Assembly (NCBI RefSeq): GCF_035917575.1
Contig: NZ_CP109090.1
Coordinates: forward strand, 4,340,001-4,404,000
DNA length: 64,000 nt
Source: Streptomyces sp. NBC_01788
GTDB lineage: Bacteria; Actinomycetota; Actinomycetes; Streptomycetales; Streptomycetaceae
Direction of reading: 5' to 3'
Shown: piece after piece, positions 49,768 through 59,210 of the stretch
Layout of the letters: every line of letters begins with the position of its first letter
How positions within the stretch are numbered: the first letter of the stretch is position 1
Position numbers and translations under genes: made by a program
Notes under the pieces: generated by a model
What the model saw: only the letters and a program-made list of their open reading frames with translations
What the model was told of the DNA's origin: nothing
The model's database searches: none

Positions 49768-50271
49768 TCAGGCGGGTGTGTCGTCGTCCTCGGCACCGTC
49801 GTTTTCGGCCAGAACCGGGGAGGCGTGATGGGACCAGAGCTTCCAGCCGATGCCGGTGCGCCGGAAGACATTGGTGGCGACGACGAGCTGTCCCACCAGC
49901 GGGCCGAGCTCGCCGCCGGCCGCCGGGGCGGGGCCGCCGCTGAGGATGTTCTCCGTGCAGTTCACCAGGGCGGTGTCGCCGGTCACCGAGACGTGCACGT
50001 CGGTGAGGAAGAACTGGATGTAGTCGGTGTTCGCCATGATCAGCGCGTAGGAGCGCAGCACCTCGCCCCGTCCGGTGAGCACGGGCCAGCCGGGGTGCAC
50101 GCAGGAGACCACCCCGGTGTCGGCCGGGTCGTGGTACTCCTCGTCGACGCCCAGGTCGGAGGGGGTGAGCCAGAGCGCGGACAGCTCCTCGAAATCACCT
50201 CGCTCCAGGGCCTCGTAGTAGGCGGTGTTGGCGGCCTCCACCTGTTCGACGTCGGTGTGGGGCGCGCTCAC
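49768..50271 (-). CDS. NTF2/SnoaL-like protein in the folate run
   Basis: A 167-residue soluble protein with a cone-like NTF2 fold (VEAANTAYYEALERGDFEEL, SALWLTPSDLGVD, VVSCVHPGWPVLTGRGEVLR, TGIGWKLWSHHASPVL). Its GTG overlaps the folP stop by four bases, so the two are translationally coupled. NTF2-fold proteins can be small-molecule enzymes or scaffolds. An unassigned step in the pathway, such as dihydroneopterin triphosphate dephosphorylation, is a possible but unsupported guess. The disordered acidic C-terminus ends ENDGAEDDDTPA. Confidence 0.82.
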   Translation of the reverse strand: MSAPHTDVEQVEAANTAYYEALERGDFEELSALWLTPSDLGVDEEYHDPADTGVVSCVHPGWPVLTGRGEVLRSYALIMANTDYIQFFLTDVHVSVTGDTALVNCTENILSGGPAPAAGGELGPLVGQLVVATNVFRRTGIGWKLWSHHASPVLAENDGAEDDDTPA

Positions 50272-51170
50272 CGGTCTCCTTCGGCGGGCCTGTCCGCCGG
50301 GCCCGCGGGGGTGCGTGCCTGTTCCACGGCGCGGGCGACGCGTACCGCGTCCGCCGTGGCGCGGACCTCGTGGACGCGGACGGCCCAGGCGCCGGCGTGC
50401 GCGGCGAGGGCGGAGACGGCGGCGGTGGCGGCGTCGCGCTCGCGCGCGGGCGGGGGCGCGCCCTCCGGGCCGGCCAGCACCTGCCCGAGGAAGCGCTTGC
50501 GGGAGGCGGCGACCAGCACGGGGTGGCCGAGCCCGCGCAGGCGGTCGAGGCGGGCCAGGAGCGCGAGGTCGTGCCCGGCCTCCTTGGAGAAGCCGAGGCC
50601 GGGGTCGACGACGACGCGGTCGGCGGCGATCCCGCCCTCCAGGACGGCCTCCACGCGCGCGTGGAGCTCGTCGACGACCTCGGTGACGACGTCCTCGTAC
50701 ACCCCGCGGACGTTGCCGCCCTCCAGGAAGCCGCGCCAGTGCATGACAACGAAGGGCGCGCCCGCGTCCGCGACCACGGGGATCATCGCGGGATCCGCGA
50801 GGCCGCCGCTGACGTCGTTGACGAGGGCGGCACCGGCCGCGAGCGCCTGCTCGGCGACGCGGGCGCGCATGGTGTCGACGGAGATCGTGACGCCCTCGGC
50901 GGCGAGGCCGCGCACCACGGGGATGACGCGCCGCAGCTCCTCCGCCTCGTCGACGCGGCTGGCGCCGGGCCGGGTGGACTCGCCGCCGACGTCGACCAGG
51001 TCCGCGCCCTGGGCGACCAGGTCCAGGCCGTGCTTGACGGCGATGGTCGTGTCGAACCAGCGGCCTCCGTCGGAGAAGGAGTCGGGGGTCACGTTCACGA
51101 CCCCCATGACCGCGCACCGGCCCCACGCCGGAAGGCCCGCCACGCGGCCGCGCCCGCTGAAGTTGCTCAT
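50268..51170 (-). CDS. folP: dihydropteroate synthase
   Basis: Condenses hydroxymethyl-dihydropterin pyrophosphate with p-aminobenzoate; target of sulfonamides. The 300-residue protein has all signatures: VMGVVNVTPDSFSDGG, LVDVGGESTRPGASRVDEAE, LVNDVSGG, VVVDPGLGFSKEAGHDLALL and VLVAASRKRFLG. It is the first gene of the leftward folate run, with ATG 51170. Residues around the sulfonamide loops look normal, with no insertion of the Sul type. Confidence 0.95.
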   Translation of the reverse strand: MSNFSGRGRVAGLPAWGRCAVMGVVNVTPDSFSDGGRWFDTTIAVKHGLDLVAQGADLVDVGGESTRPGASRVDEAEELRRVIPVVRGLAAEGVTISVDTMRARVAEQALAAGAALVNDVSGGLADPAMIPVVADAGAPFVVMHWRGFLEGGNVRGVYEDVVTEVVDELHARVEAVLEGGIAADRVVVDPGLGFSKEAGHDLALLARLDRLRGLGHPVLVAASRKRFLGQVLAGPEGAPPPARERDAATAAVSALAAHAGAWAVRVHEVRATADAVRVARAVEQARTPAGPADRPAEGDR

Positions 51171-51271
51171 ACGTTCAGCGTAGGCCCCGCCTCCTGGGCC
51201 TTCGTGCCGTGGCCCGGACGGAACCCCCCTGTGCTGGAGGGGATGGGGGTTCCGCCCGGGCCGGTCCCGGG

Positions 51272-53107
51272 TCATGCCGCGCGGACGTCCGGTTCCGCCA
51301 CCGAGTGAGCGCAGGGGCTCTGGGCGGCGGAACGGCGGCGCAGGAAGCGCGGCAGCGGCAGGGCGAGGTGGACGAAGCCCTCGGCCTGCATGGCGGCGAA
51401 GCCGATGCGGGGCAGGTCGGAGGAGGCGCGGTAGACGACGAACCGCGGCTCCCAGCGGGGCTGGAACTTGGCGTTGAACTTGTACAGCGACTCGATCTGG
51501 AACCAGCGGGAGAGGAAGACCAGCAGCCCGCGCCAGGCGCGCAGCACCGGGCCGGCGCCGATCTTCTCGCCCCGCGCCAGCGCCGAGCGGAACATCGCGA
51601 AGTTCAGCGATATACGGGTGATGCCGAATTTCGGGGCGGCCTGGAGCGCCGCCACGATCAGCAGTTCGTTCATGCCGGGGTCGGCCGAGCGGTCGCGCCG
51701 CATCAGGTCCAGGGACACGCCGTCCTCGCCCCAGGGCACGAAGTGCAGGATCGCCTTCAGATCGCCGTACTCGCCCGGCTCCGCGTCCTGCTTGTGGGCG
51801 GTGGCGATGAGGCAGTCGCCGTCGGCCGGGTCGCCGATGCGGCCGAGCGCCATGGAGAAGCCGCGTTCGGTGTCGGTGCCGCGCCAGTCCTCGGCGGCCC
51901 GCCGGACCCGCTCCAGCTCGGTGGCGCCGAGGTCACGGATGCGCCGCACCCGGGTTTCGTAGCCGGCTCGCTCGATGCGCTTGACCATCTGGCGGACGTT
52001 GCGCATCGCGCGTCCGGCGAGCGAGAAATCCGCGACGTCGACCACCGCCTCGTCGCCCAGTTCCAGCGCGTCCAGGCCGGTCTCCCGGGTCCACACCTCG
52101 CCGCCGGTCTCGGAGCAGCCCATCACGGCGGGCGTCCAGGAGTGGGCCCTGGCCTCGTCCATGAAGCGCTCGATGGCGCCCGGCCAGGCCTCGACGTCGC
52201 CGATCGGGTCGCCGCTGGCGAGCATCACGCCGGAGACGACGCGGTACGTCACCGCCGCCTTGCCGCTGGGGGAGAACACGACGGCCTTGTCACGGCGCAG
52301 CGCGAAGTGGCCGAGGGAGTCGCGGCCGCCGTGCCGGGCCAGCAGCTCGCGCAGCCTGCTCTCGTCCTCCTCGGTCAGGCGTGCCGCCGGGTGCTCGGGG
52401 CGGAAGGCCAGGTAGACGGTGGTGACGGCGGTGAGCCAGCCGAGGGCGCCGAGGGAGAAGGCGACGGTCCAGGAGGTGTTGCCCTGGTAGTCCACCGGGC
52501 CCTCGAAGCCGATCAGGCCGTAGACGACATGGGTCAGCCGGTCCGCCACGCTGGGGTCGCCGACCATGCGGTGCGTGTGCACGCTGACGATGATCATGCC
52601 CAGGGCCAGTGAGCCGGCGCTCATGAGGACGAAGTTGGCCAGCGCCCGCCAGCGGCTGCGCGGGTCCGGCAGCGCGGCGAACTCGCCGCGGTGGAACAGC
52701 AGCGGCGCGAGCAGCGCCAGCGAGATGACCAACCCGACCACGGAGTGCCGGTAGACGAACTCCGCGGCCGCGCCGGCCGGCAGCAGGGCCACGGCCGCGC
52801 GCCAGGCCCGGCGCTTGCGCCGCCTCAGGCCGTGCGCGAGCAACAGCAGCAGCACGCCCACGCTGAGCGAGAGCGCCGCGGCGAACGGCCCGAACGAGCC
52901 CGGCAGCACCTCGGCCATGGCGTGCATCCGGCTGTGCCGGAAGCGCGGGAAGACGCCCGCGGCGATGTCCAGGAGGCCGACGACCGCGCAGGCCCTGGCG
53001 ACCAGCGCGGGGACGGCCTCGGGGCGCGGGCCGCGCAGTATGCGCCGCATCCTGCTGGATCGGTCCGGAACCCCGTCCGACAATTCCCCATCTATCCTGA
53101 CAGACAT
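51272..53107 (-). CDS. phosphatidylglycerol lysyltransferase-like (DUF2156) membrane protein
   Basis: A 611-residue protein. About seven membrane helices occupy residues 30-260 (VARACAVVGLLDIAAGVFPR, ALSLSVGVLLLLLAHGL, MSAGSLALGMIIVSVHTHRM). The C-terminal half is a GNAT-like DUF2156 domain as in MprF/LysX (HFALRRDKAVVFSPSGKAAV, RMVKRIE-type region, DGVSLDLMRRDRSADPGMNE, RFVVYRASSDLPRIGFAAMQ). It lacks the lysyl-tRNA synthetase part of mycobacterial LysX, so it uses aminoacyl-tRNA made elsewhere. It likely adds an amino acid to phosphatidylglycerol, lowering surface charge and raising resistance to cationic peptides. It is divergent from an esterase gene. Confidence 0.85.
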   Translation of the reverse strand: MSVRIDGELSDGVPDRSSRMRRILRGPRPEAVPALVARACAVVGLLDIAAGVFPRFRHSRMHAMAEVLPGSFGPFAAALSLSVGVLLLLLAHGLRRRKRRAWRAAVALLPAGAAAEFVYRHSVVGLVISLALLAPLLFHRGEFAALPDPRSRWRALANFVLMSAGSLALGMIIVSVHTHRMVGDPSVADRLTHVVYGLIGFEGPVDYQGNTSWTVAFSLGALGWLTAVTTVYLAFRPEHPAARLTEEDESRLRELLARHGGRDSLGHFALRRDKAVVFSPSGKAAVTYRVVSGVMLASGDPIGDVEAWPGAIERFMDEARAHSWTPAVMGCSETGGEVWTRETGLDALELGDEAVVDVADFSLAGRAMRNVRQMVKRIERAGYETRVRRIRDLGATELERVRRAAEDWRGTDTERGFSMALGRIGDPADGDCLIATAHKQDAEPGEYGDLKAILHFVPWGEDGVSLDLMRRDRSADPGMNELLIVAALQAAPKFGITRISLNFAMFRSALARGEKIGAGPVLRAWRGLLVFLSRWFQIESLYKFNAKFQPRWEPRFVVYRASSDLPRIGFAAMQAEGFVHLALPLPRFLRRRSAAQSPCAHSVAEPDVRAA

Positions 53108-53310
53108 CGCATCCCGTAGTTCTGCGAGAGACCTTGAATCCGGTGCCGATCCGGGCATCCGGCGACATTGCGCCCTCTAGGACGGTGTCTCGGGGAGAGA
53201 GGTTCACTCCCCGCCGGAAAGTCGGGTCAAAGGGCAGGGAAAGCCCAGGGCAAGCCCTCGCAAGGAAGCGTCGGCGGGCCCTGAGGCGGGAAGTGCAGGC
53301 AGGGAAGCCC

Positions 53311-54438
53311 ATGGGTCTCACGAGCAACAAGGTGCTGGTACTGGCGATTCTCCTCGCCGTGCTGCTGTTCGCCGGCACGGTGTGGCTCTGGCCGCGTCTG
53401 GCCCGCCGTACCTGGCACGCGGTGACCGGACGCGTCGGCATGCTGCTGGCCACCCAGGTGGCGATCTTCGTCTGCGTCGCACTCGCCGCCAACCAGGCCT
53501 TCGGCTTCTACGCCAGCTGGGCGGACCTGTTCGGGCGGGAGAACGCGCCGGGGGTCGTCGTCGACAACTCCGCGCACGGCCGCTCCGGAGGCCCCCTCCA
53601 GGTGATCGGCACCCAGCAGGTGCGGCTGGGCGACGGCGACCGGCCCCACGTCTCCGGCCAGATCCAGCAGGTCGGCATCGTGGGCCGTACGACACACATC
53701 GCCTCGCCCGCGTTCGTCTACCTGCCGCCGGAGTACTTCCAGCCGCAGTACCGGACCCGTACCTTCCCGGCGGCCGTGGTCCTCACCGGCTACCCGGGCA
53801 CCGCGCAGGCGCTGATCAGCAAGCTGCGCTACCCGCACACCGCGCAGGAGCTGGCCAGGACCGGGCGGGTGCAGCCGATGATCCTGGTGATGCTGCGGCC
53901 CACGGTGGCGCCGCCGCGGGACACGGAGTGCGTGGACGTCCCGGGCGGTCCGCAGACCGAGACGTTCTTCGCCAAGGACCTGCCGGACGCGCTCCTCGCG
54001 CACTACCGGGTCGGAAGGAAGCCGGGCAGCTGGGGCATTGTCGGCGATTCCACGGGCGGTTACTGCGCACTGAAACTCGCCCTTCACCATCCCGAGGTGT
54101 ATGCCGCGGGTGCGGGCCTGTCCCCGTACTACAGGGCGCCCATCGATCCGACCACGGGTGATCTTTTCCAGGGAGACAGGAATCTCCGGAACCGTGCCGA
54201 TCTGCTGTGGAGCGTCAAGCACCTGCCGGCGCCCGACACTTCGCTGCTCGTCACCAGCAGCAGGCTCGGCGAGGGCAACTACAGGTCGACGCTCAGGTTC
54301 ATCGACGCGGTGAAGGCGACGAACAGGACGCGGATCGCGTCCATCATCCTCGACAGCGGCGGCCACAACTTCAACACCTGGCGGCGCGAGATCCCGGCGA
54401 CGTTGCAGTGGATGAGCGGCCTGCTGGGCGACCGCTGA
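53311..54438 (+). CDS. membrane-anchored esterase (mycolyltransferase/antigen 85-like alpha/beta hydrolase)
   Basis: A 375-residue protein with two N-terminal helices (VLVLAILLAVLLFAGTVWLW; MLLATQVAIFVCVALAANQA) followed by an exported esterase D/antigen 85-type domain. Seen are VYLPPEYFQPQYRTRTFPAA, the nucleophile motif GIVGDSTGGYCALKLALHHP, and the late His in SGGHNFNTWRREIPATL. The start is ATG 53311 with AGGGA upstream. It could hydrolyse or transfer acyl groups on lipids or polymers outside the membrane; Streptomyces make no mycolates, so that specific substrate is excluded. It is divergent from the DUF2156 gene. Confidence 0.82.
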   Translation: MGLTSNKVLVLAILLAVLLFAGTVWLWPRLARRTWHAVTGRVGMLLATQVAIFVCVALAANQAFGFYASWADLFGRENAPGVVVDNSAHGRSGGPLQVIGTQQVRLGDGDRPHVSGQIQQVGIVGRTTHIASPAFVYLPPEYFQPQYRTRTFPAAVVLTGYPGTAQALISKLRYPHTAQELARTGRVQPMILVMLRPTVAPPRDTECVDVPGGPQTETFFAKDLPDALLAHYRVGRKPGSWGIVGDSTGGYCALKLALHHPEVYAAGAGLSPYYRAPIDPTTGDLFQGDRNLRNRADLLWSVKHLPAPDTSLLVTSSRLGEGNYRSTLRFIDAVKATNRTRIASIILDSGGHNFNTWRREIPATLQWMSGLLGDR

Positions 54439-54562
54439 AAATGATCTTTGAAGGGGAGGGAAACGCGGCCGGAACTCCCTTCGGCGCATGAAGGTTTCGT
54501 TATGGCTGTCTTTTTGTGGGGCGGCCCGACATGATTCAGGTACGCGCGGTAAGTTTCTGGCC

Positions 54563-56011
54563 ATGTCACGTGGACGTCATCGCCATTCCCCACCCCTGCA
54601 CAGGCTGTTGCCGTCTTCGGTGATCGCCGGCGTCTCCGTCGTCTGCGCCCTGGGCCCCTGGGCGTTCACGGACGCGGCGGTGCTGCGGTTGCTCGCCGGG
54701 ACCGCTGCGGTGACCGCTGTTCTCGGCGCGGTCGTCATGCGCCGCTGGGACGCGCAGGCCGGACGGCAGGTAGCCGACCTCACGCGCGCGCGTGTGAGCG
54801 ACGAGTGGCGATTCGAGGAACGGATCGCCGAACTCGAGACCGACCTCGAGGAGTCACGCGAACTGCGCGGCCGCCTTGAGGAGAAGCTGCGCGCCCGGCG
54901 CACGGAACTCGCGGGGCTGCGCAACGAGCACGCGGCACTGCTGCGGCGGTACGCCACGGCGGAGACAGAGCGCGCGAGCGCGCTGGAGGGCCGCCGCCTG
55001 CTGGAGATCGAGACCGGCCCCGACGTGCTCGCGCTGCCTGCCGCACCGACGGACGCCGTGGACGCGGCGGATGTCACGGACGGCGAGGGTGCAGACGTCG
55101 ACGTCGCGGACGTCGAGGGTGCGGAGACGCACGAGTCCGCGGCTCCCGCGACCGGGCCGGCCGAGAAGAGGCCGGGGGCCACGGCGCCCGGCGCGTTCTC
55201 CCCGGAGGGGTCCGAGCTGTACCTGCGCGCCGAGGCTGCCCTGTCGCGGTTGGGCAACGACGGCGCCCGGGCGGCGAGGACGGACGAGGCGGCCAAGGCG
55301 GGTACCTCGGCGGAAGCTGACACGGCGTCGGAGACCGACCCGGTGCGGGAAGCGTCCGTACCGGCGGACGGCGACGCCGACCCGGAGTCCGCGCGGGAGT
55401 CCGCGACGGACGAGACGGACGAGGCGCACGAGCGCGCGGCGGCCACGGACGAGGCGGGTACGGAGACCGAGCCCGCCGAGACCGCCGAGCCCGCCGACCG
55501 GGAGGACTCCGCGGAGTCGACCGGGGCGACCGAGGCGGTTGAGCCCGCCGAGCCGGTCGACCTGTCCATCGCGGCCGCGGCCGCGGTCGATTCGGGTGAG
55601 CTGGCCGCACCTGCCTCCTCCGCACCCGCCCCCGCCGTGCCGGCTTCCTCCGCCAAGGAGGTCGAGTCGGCCAAGCCCGCGCCTCGGCTGCCCTCCGGGC
55701 ACTTCACCGTGCCGACCGCGGTGGCCGTCGTACCGGCCGCGCCCACGCGGCGCCCGCTGGTCGAGGGCGGCTTCGACTTCTTCGGCACGAAGGGGGACGG
55801 TTCGGCCACCGAGTCGGACACCGTACGGAACGACGGCCTCGGCGACGTGGTGGGCCAGGAGTCGCTCGCCCCGCACAAGGCGGAGGCCGAGTCCCAGTAC
55901 AAGCCGGCCGACGCCGACGCGCCGGCCGCCGGCCATCAGATCATCGACCTGACGGCCCACGACGAGACGGAACAGATCACCCTTCCGGGGCTGCGCACCG
56001 CGGCCTCCTGA
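54563..56011 (+). CDS. membrane protein with coiled coil and long disordered acidic tail
   Basis: A 482-residue protein of unknown function. Two adjacent membrane helices (SSVIAGVSVVCALGPWAFTD, LLAGTAAVTAVLGAVVMRRW) are followed by a coiled coil at about residues 70-150 (EERIAELETDLEESRELRGR, LRARRTELAGLRNEHAALLR). A 260-residue Ala/Glu/Asp/Pro-rich disordered region follows, then short conserved patches near the end (LVEGGFDFFGTKG; QIIDLTAHDETEQITLPGLR). The layout suggests a cytoplasmic scaffold tethered to the membrane. The start is ATG 54563. I recognise no enzyme domain. Confidence 0.75.
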   Translation: MSRGRHRHSPPLHRLLPSSVIAGVSVVCALGPWAFTDAAVLRLLAGTAAVTAVLGAVVMRRWDAQAGRQVADLTRARVSDEWRFEERIAELETDLEESRELRGRLEEKLRARRTELAGLRNEHAALLRRYATAETERASALEGRRLLEIETGPDVLALPAAPTDAVDAADVTDGEGADVDVADVEGAETHESAAPATGPAEKRPGATAPGAFSPEGSELYLRAEAALSRLGNDGARAARTDEAAKAGTSAEADTASETDPVREASVPADGDADPESARESATDETDEAHERAAATDEAGTETEPAETAEPADREDSAESTGATEAVEPAEPVDLSIAAAAAVDSGELAAPASSAPAPAVPASSAKEVESAKPAPRLPSGHFTVPTAVAVVPAAPTRRPLVEGGFDFFGTKGDGSATESDTVRNDGLGDVVGQESLAPHKAEAESQYKPADADAPAAGHQIIDLTAHDETEQITLPGLRTAAS

Positions 56012-56069
56012 GGCCCGTCCTCCGCGACGCCGGGCACGCGCCCGGCGTCGCACCAGGGTCGCCCACCGG

Positions 56070-57524
56070 TCAGGTCATCCACCGGTCCGGCCGCGCGCTC
56101 CGGCGGCCCGTGCGCGACCTCTCCGCCTGGGCCCGCAGCAGCCGGTCCGCCTCCCGCGCGTCCCGCAGCCGGGCCGTCACGGTCCGGCCGGCCCCGTTGT
56201 CCACGTGCACGCCGGCGAGGCCCCACACACGCTGCCAGGGCCCCTGCCGCAGCCGTACGCTCTGCACTTTCGCGTGCGGCACCAGTGCGAGCCGGCGCCG
56301 CAGCAGTCCGTGCCGCGCGGCGAACACCGCGTCGGTGACGGCGATCCCGTGGCCGCGCCACCACACCGGCGCGCACCACCGGGCGCGCCGCGGCGGCCGG
56401 AGCAGGCCGGAGGCCTGAGGCACCGTCACCCCGGGCAGAACCCGGGCGATCACCGACTCGGCGACCTCCCGCGGAGCGACCGGCAGCAGCAAGGTGTTCG
56501 ACGACCCGGCGACGTCCAGCTCGACCCGCACCCAGCCGCGCCACCGCCACAGCAGCGGCTCCACGATCCGTACGGTCTGCACCCGCCCCGGCGGCACCGT
56601 CTCGTGCGTGCGGTCCAGCAGCCCCCGGTCGATCCGCAGCCCGTCGGGCGATTCGCCCACCACCCAGTCGTACTCGGCGGCGAAGCGTCCCGCGCTGTTC
56701 GCCACGGCGCTGCCGAGCAGCGGCAGGACGGAGGCGAGCACTGTCCACAGGCTGTGGGTGGCCAGCCACAGCAGCGGCGGTACGACGGCGGCGGCGACCA
56801 GCGACACCCAGGTCGCGCCGGTCAGCAGCAGCGAGACGGCGATCAGGCGCCCGGGTACACGGACCAGTTCCCGCGCGGGTGCCTCACCGACCTCGCGCGC
56901 CGTCTCCGGTGCGAACCCGGCCGCACGCGCGAGCAGTTCGGCGCGCAGCGCCCGCGCCTCCTCCTCGCCGAGGAAGGCGAGTTCGTCCTTCTTGTCCGTC
57001 CCTACGACGTCGAGTTTCAGCTTGGCCACGCCCGCGACCCGGGCGAGCAGCGGCCGGGTGACGTCGACGGCCTGGATCCGCTCCAGCCGGATGTGCGCGG
57101 TGCGGCGGAAGAACAGCCCGGTGCGGATGCGCAGTTCGGTGTCGGTCACCGCGAAGTGTGTGAACCACCAGGACAGGAAGCCGTAGAGGGCGGCCAGGGG
57201 TATGACGAGCGCGAGCCCGGTCACCAGCGTGGTCGTCGTCAGCCGCGTCAGGTGCCGCTGCGCCTGGTCGGGGTCGTGCACGGCCCAGCCCGTGAGCACG
57301 GCGACCGGCGCCCACGCCCGTCTCAGGGGCGTGACGGGATGCAGCCGCCGCTCGGTCACGGGCAGCCCGCCGGGTACGGCCGCGTCGTTCACGGCCTGTT
57401 CGGATATGCCGCCGTCGCTCACAGCCTCTTCGGACGCGGCCTGTCCGGGCACGGCTTCCCCACATATGGCTTTCCCGCGTATGGCTTCCCCGCGTACGGC
57501 CTCGTCGCCCTCCGCCGCCGTCAC
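56070..57524 (-). CDS. multi-PH-domain (bPH2/YdbT-like) membrane protein
   Basis: A 484-residue protein with paired membrane helices and three bacterial PH-like (YdbS/YdbT) domains: FAVTDTELRIRTGLFFRRTA with HIRLERIQAVDVTRPLLARV, the second after WVVGESPDGLRIDRGLLDRT with ETVPPGRVQTVRIVEPL, and the third near GIAVTDAVFAARHGLLRRRL with PHAKVQSVRLRQGPWQRVWG. The first 50 residues contain imperfect 5-residue repeats (GEAVR/GEAIR/GKAIC) from 15-bp DNA repeats at about 57465-57507. The GTG start overlaps the stop of the upstream PH gene (GTGA), so the pair forms one unit like YdbS-YdbT. Function unknown; a membrane-stress role is suspected for relatives. Confidence 0.85.
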   Translation of the reverse strand: MTAAEGDEAVRGEAIRGKAICGEAVPGQAASEEAVSDGGISEQAVNDAAVPGGLPVTERRLHPVTPLRRAWAPVAVLTGWAVHDPDQAQRHLTRLTTTTLVTGLALVIPLAALYGFLSWWFTHFAVTDTELRIRTGLFFRRTAHIRLERIQAVDVTRPLLARVAGVAKLKLDVVGTDKKDELAFLGEEEARALRAELLARAAGFAPETAREVGEAPARELVRVPGRLIAVSLLLTGATWVSLVAAAVVPPLLWLATHSLWTVLASVLPLLGSAVANSAGRFAAEYDWVVGESPDGLRIDRGLLDRTHETVPPGRVQTVRIVEPLLWRWRGWVRVELDVAGSSNTLLLPVAPREVAESVIARVLPGVTVPQASGLLRPPRRARWCAPVWWRGHGIAVTDAVFAARHGLLRRRLALVPHAKVQSVRLRQGPWQRVWGLAGVHVDNGAGRTVTARLRDAREADRLLRAQAERSRTGRRSARPDRWMT

Positions 57525-58027
57525 AGCCCCGCCGATCGTGCCTCGCCGAGTTCGGTGAGCCGGTCACGCAGCCGTTCCGCCTCGGCCGGGTCGAGGCCGG
57601 GGATGATCGCGTCGGTCGCGGCGGCAGCCGTGTGCAGCTGCACGGTGGCCAGCCCGAAGTGCCGCTCCACGGGCCCGGAGGTGACCTCGACGAGCTGCAT
57701 CCGCCCGTAGGGCACCACGGTCTCCTCGCGCCACAGCACGCCCCGGCTGATCAGCAGGTCGTCGGCGCGCTCGGCGTACCGCCACGAGCGCCAGTTGCGG
57801 CCGAGCAGCACCCAGCCCCACGCCATCAGCGCCAGCGGCAGCAGGGCGAACGCCGACCAGGCGAGGCCGGCCAGCAGGCCCGGCAGCAGCCCCGCGGCCA
57901 GGGCGAACAGGCCCAGCCACACCACCAGCAACAGCCGGCGCATCCGCAGCAGGCCGCGCGGCAGTGCCCGCCACACCGGTTCGTCCCCGGCCGCAGCCCG
58001 CTCGTCCTCCCGGCTCCCCGTTTCCAT
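57521..58027 (-). CDS. single-PH-domain (YdbS-like) membrane protein
   Basis: A 168-residue protein with two helices ([40 protein letters not shown]) followed by a bPH2 domain ([60 protein letters not shown]). It is translationally coupled to the larger three-domain partner. The two probably form one membrane complex. It is divergent from nuoD with only 31 bp between start codons, so promoters must overlap. Confidence 0.88.
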   Translation of the reverse strand: METGSREDERAAAGDEPVWRALPRGLLRMRRLLLVVWLGLFALAAGLLPGLLAGLAWSAFALLPLALMAWGWVLLGRNWRSWRYAERADDLLISRGVLWREETVVPYGRMQLVEVTSGPVERHFGLATVQLHTAAAATDAIIPGLDPAEAERLRDRLTELGEARSAGL

Positions 58028-58058
58028 GGGGCAAGCGTACGTACGAGAGACTGTGTCC

Positions 58059-59210
58059 ATGACTCCTACGACGGAGACCACGGTCGGGATCGGCGGCGCC
58101 GCGGAGAGCACCGACATGGTGCTGAACATCGGGCCGCAACACCCGTCCACGCACGGTGTGCTGCGGCTGAAGCTGGTGCTGGACGGCGAGCGCATCAAGC
58201 GCGCGGAGCCGGTGATCGGCTATATGCACCGCGGCGCGGAGAAGCTGTTCGAGGCACGGGACTACCGCCAGATCATCATGCTGGCCAACCGCCACGACTG
58301 GCTGTCGGCCTTCTCCAACGAGCTGGGCGTGGTCCTCGCCGTGGAGCGGATGCTCGGCATGGAGGTGCCCGCGCGCGCGGTGTGGACGCGCACCCTGCTC
58401 GCCGAGCTGAACCGGGTGCTCAACCACCTGATGTTCCTCGGCTCCTACCCGCTGGAGCTGGGCGGCATCACCCCGGTCTTCTACGCGTTCCGGGAGCGCG
58501 AGGTCCTCCAGAACGTCATGGAGGAGGTCTCCGGCGGCCGGATGCACTACATGTTCAACCGGGTCGGCGGCCTGAAGGAGGACCTGCCGGCCGGCTGGTC
58601 CACGCGCGCGCGTGCCGCGGTGGCCGCCGTACGCTCGCGCATGGACGTCTTCGACGACCTGGTGCTCGGCAACGAGATCTTCCGCGGACGCACCCGGGGC
58701 GTGGGCGTCCTGACACCGCGGGCCGTGCACGCCTACGGCGTGAGCGGTCCGATCGCGCGCGGGGCGGGCGTCGACTTCGACCTGCGCCGCGACGAGCCGT
58801 ACCTGGCGTACGGAGAGCTCCAGGACACCTTGAAGGTGGTCACCCGGCAGGAGGGCGACTGCCTGGCCCGCTTCGAGTGCCTGCTGGAGCAGACCCACAA
58901 CGCGCTGGACCTCGCCGACGCCTGTCTGGACCGGATGGCCGAGCTGCCGCCCGGCCCGATCAACCAGCGGCTGCCCAAGGTCCTCAAGGCGCCCGAGGGG
59001 CACACGTACGCGTGGACCGAGAACCCGCTCGGCATCAACGGCTACTACCTGGTCAGCAAGGGTGAGAAGACGCCGTACCGGCTGAAGCTGCGTTCGGCGT
59101 CGTACAACAACATCCAGGCGCTCACCGAGCTGCTGCCGGGCACGCTGGTGGCGGACATGGTGGCCATCCTGGGGTCAATGTTCTTCGTGGTCGGGGACAT
59201 CGACAAATAG
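58059..59210 (+). CDS. nuoD2: solitary NuoD-type subunit (NADH-quinone oxidoreductase 49-kDa paralogue)
   Basis: A 383-residue homologue of the quinone-site subunit of complex [67 protein letters not shown]-like [17 protein letters not shown], and [20 protein letters not shown] with VVGDIDK at the end. Arg58 in HRGAEKL aligns with human NDUFS2 Arg85 (mature numbering). No other nuo gene is nearby, so it is a paralogue outside the main operon. Its 3' end overlaps by 36 bp the convergent methyltransferase gene whose family methylates that arginine in mitochondria. It is shorter than the usual 440-residue NuoD. Confidence 0.9.
   Translation: MTPTTETTVGIGGAAESTDMVLNIGPQHPSTHGVLRLKLVLDGERIKRAEPVIGYMHRGAEKLFEARDYRQIIMLANRHDWLSAFSNELGVVLAVERMLGMEVPARAVWTRTLLAELNRVLNHLMFLGSYPLELGGITPVFYAFREREVLQNVMEEVSGGRMHYMFNRVGGLKEDLPAGWSTRARAAVAAVRSRMDVFDDLVLGNEIFRGRTRGVGVLTPRAVHAYGVSGPIARGAGVDFDLRRDEPYLAYGELQDTLKVVTRQEGDCLARFECLLEQTHNALDLADACLDRMAELPPGPINQRLPKVLKAPEGHTYAWTENPLGINGYYLVSKGEKTPYRLKLRSASYNNIQALTELLPGTLVADMVAILGSMFFVVGDIDK

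Noticed and set aside
56205..57710. 501-residue plus-strand frame over the PH-domain genes
   Set aside because: His/Arg/Gln-rich antisense shadow of two genes with clear PH domains and membrane helices.
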